A DNA stretch of 5,136 nt from positions 1 to 5,136 of the forward strand of contig CAMHUJ010000160.1 in NCBI GenBank assembly GCA_946188175.1, given 5' to 3'. Source of the stretch: an uncultured Ruminococcus sp. Lineage in GTDB: Bacteria; Bacillota; Clostridia; Oscillospirales; Ruminococcaceae. A program made the translations under genes and the position numbers. Below, one piece after another: positions 4,838 to 5,136 of the stretch. Positions within the stretch are counted from its first letter, which is position 1; each line of letters starts with the position of its first letter. A model generated the notes under the pieces. The model had not been told where the DNA came from. It saw nothing but the letters and a program-made list of their open reading frames with translations, and did not search any database.

Positions 4838-5136
4838 TTAAATCTGCGCGGAGTAGTTCGGGGCTTCCTTGGTGATGTAGATATCGTGCGGGTGGCTCTC
4901 CTTGAGACCTGCGCCGGTGATGCGGACGAACTGTGCCTTCTCATGCAGCGTCGGGATATCCGGACAGCCGCAGTAGCCCATGCCGGAGCGGATGCCGCCG
5001 CAGAGCTGGAAGACCGTATCCGCGACCATGCCCTTGTAAGGCACTCTGCCCTCGACGCCTTCCGGAACGAGCTTCTTTGCGCCCTCCTGGAAGTAGCGGT
5101 CCTTGGAGCCGCATTCCATTGCGCCGAGCGAGCCCA
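4838..5136 (-). CDS. guaB: IMP dehydrogenase, C-terminal part (gene cut by window edge)
   Basis: IMP dehydrogenase oxidises IMP to XMP with NAD+, the committed step of guanine nucleotide synthesis, in the cytoplasm. About 98 C-terminal residues are in the window; the start, CBS domains and catalytic cysteine loop lie beyond the right edge. The frame stays open to the edge (GSLGAMECGSKDRYFQ), so the Met codon at 5117-5119 is internal, not the start. Diagnostic features are the DRYFQ segment carrying the catalytic flap Arg-Tyr pair, then VPEGVEGRVPYKG, GGIRSGMGYCG, FVRITGAGLKESHPHD and ITKEAPNYS, all in family order up to the natural C-terminus. The TAA is at 4838-4840. The gene converges on pyk and shares the terminator at 4732-4770. 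Confidence 0.96.
   Translation of the reverse strand, partial: GSLGAMECGSKDRYFQEGAKKLVPEGVEGRVPYKGMVADTVFQLCGGIRSGMGYCGCPDIPTLHEKAQFVRITGAGLKESHPHDIYITKEAPNYSAQI

Overview
The window is chromosomal DNA from a Gram-positive anaerobe, most likely class Clostridia and plausibly a Ruminococcus-type Oscillospiraceae. That placement is an inference from GC-rich coding sequence with strong Shine-Dalgarno sites, AT-rich promoters and the sequence style of the housekeeping proteins; no marker gene fixes the species.

Layout. Bases 1-338 hold no gene I can defend. They carry a GCAA-loop hairpin, a heptamer tandem repeat, a first promoter (P1) and a 15-bp palindrome followed by a 16-nt conserved tail. 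A second promoter (P2, 339-367), similar to P1, precedes a plus-strand gene series: a small basic single-pass membrane protein (409-660), radA (673-2052), an AT-rich SUKH-3 family immunity-type gene (2120-2626), an unrecognised 171-aa protein with a C-terminal Cys/His zinc-site pattern (2705-3220), and pyk for pyruvate kinase (3245-4672). A strong bidirectional terminator (4732-4770) separates pyk from the convergent 3' end of guaB (IMP dehydrogenase), which runs off the right edge on the minus strand.

How the parts relate. No convincing internal terminator or promoter is visible between P2 and the terminator after pyk, so the five plus-strand genes could be one transcript. They do not form one pathway: radA is recombination repair, pyk is glycolysis, and the SUKH-3 gene looks like an acquired orphan immunity gene. 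It is strikingly AT-rich (hand count 27% GC in bases 2401-2460, against 68% in radA bases 1501-1560) and is flanked by short open stretches that may be remnants of neighbouring cargo genes.

The most interesting non-coding signal is a repeated element with copies at 262-294 and 4671-4703. They match at 31 of 33 positions, and the two differences are the paired outer bases of the palindrome (G-C changed to C-G), as expected if the palindrome is conserved. Copy 1 is centred on the predicted start of P1; copy 2 directly abuts the pyk stop codon. Related heptamer repeats lie near both copies. I see no complete, clearly novel multi-gene system.
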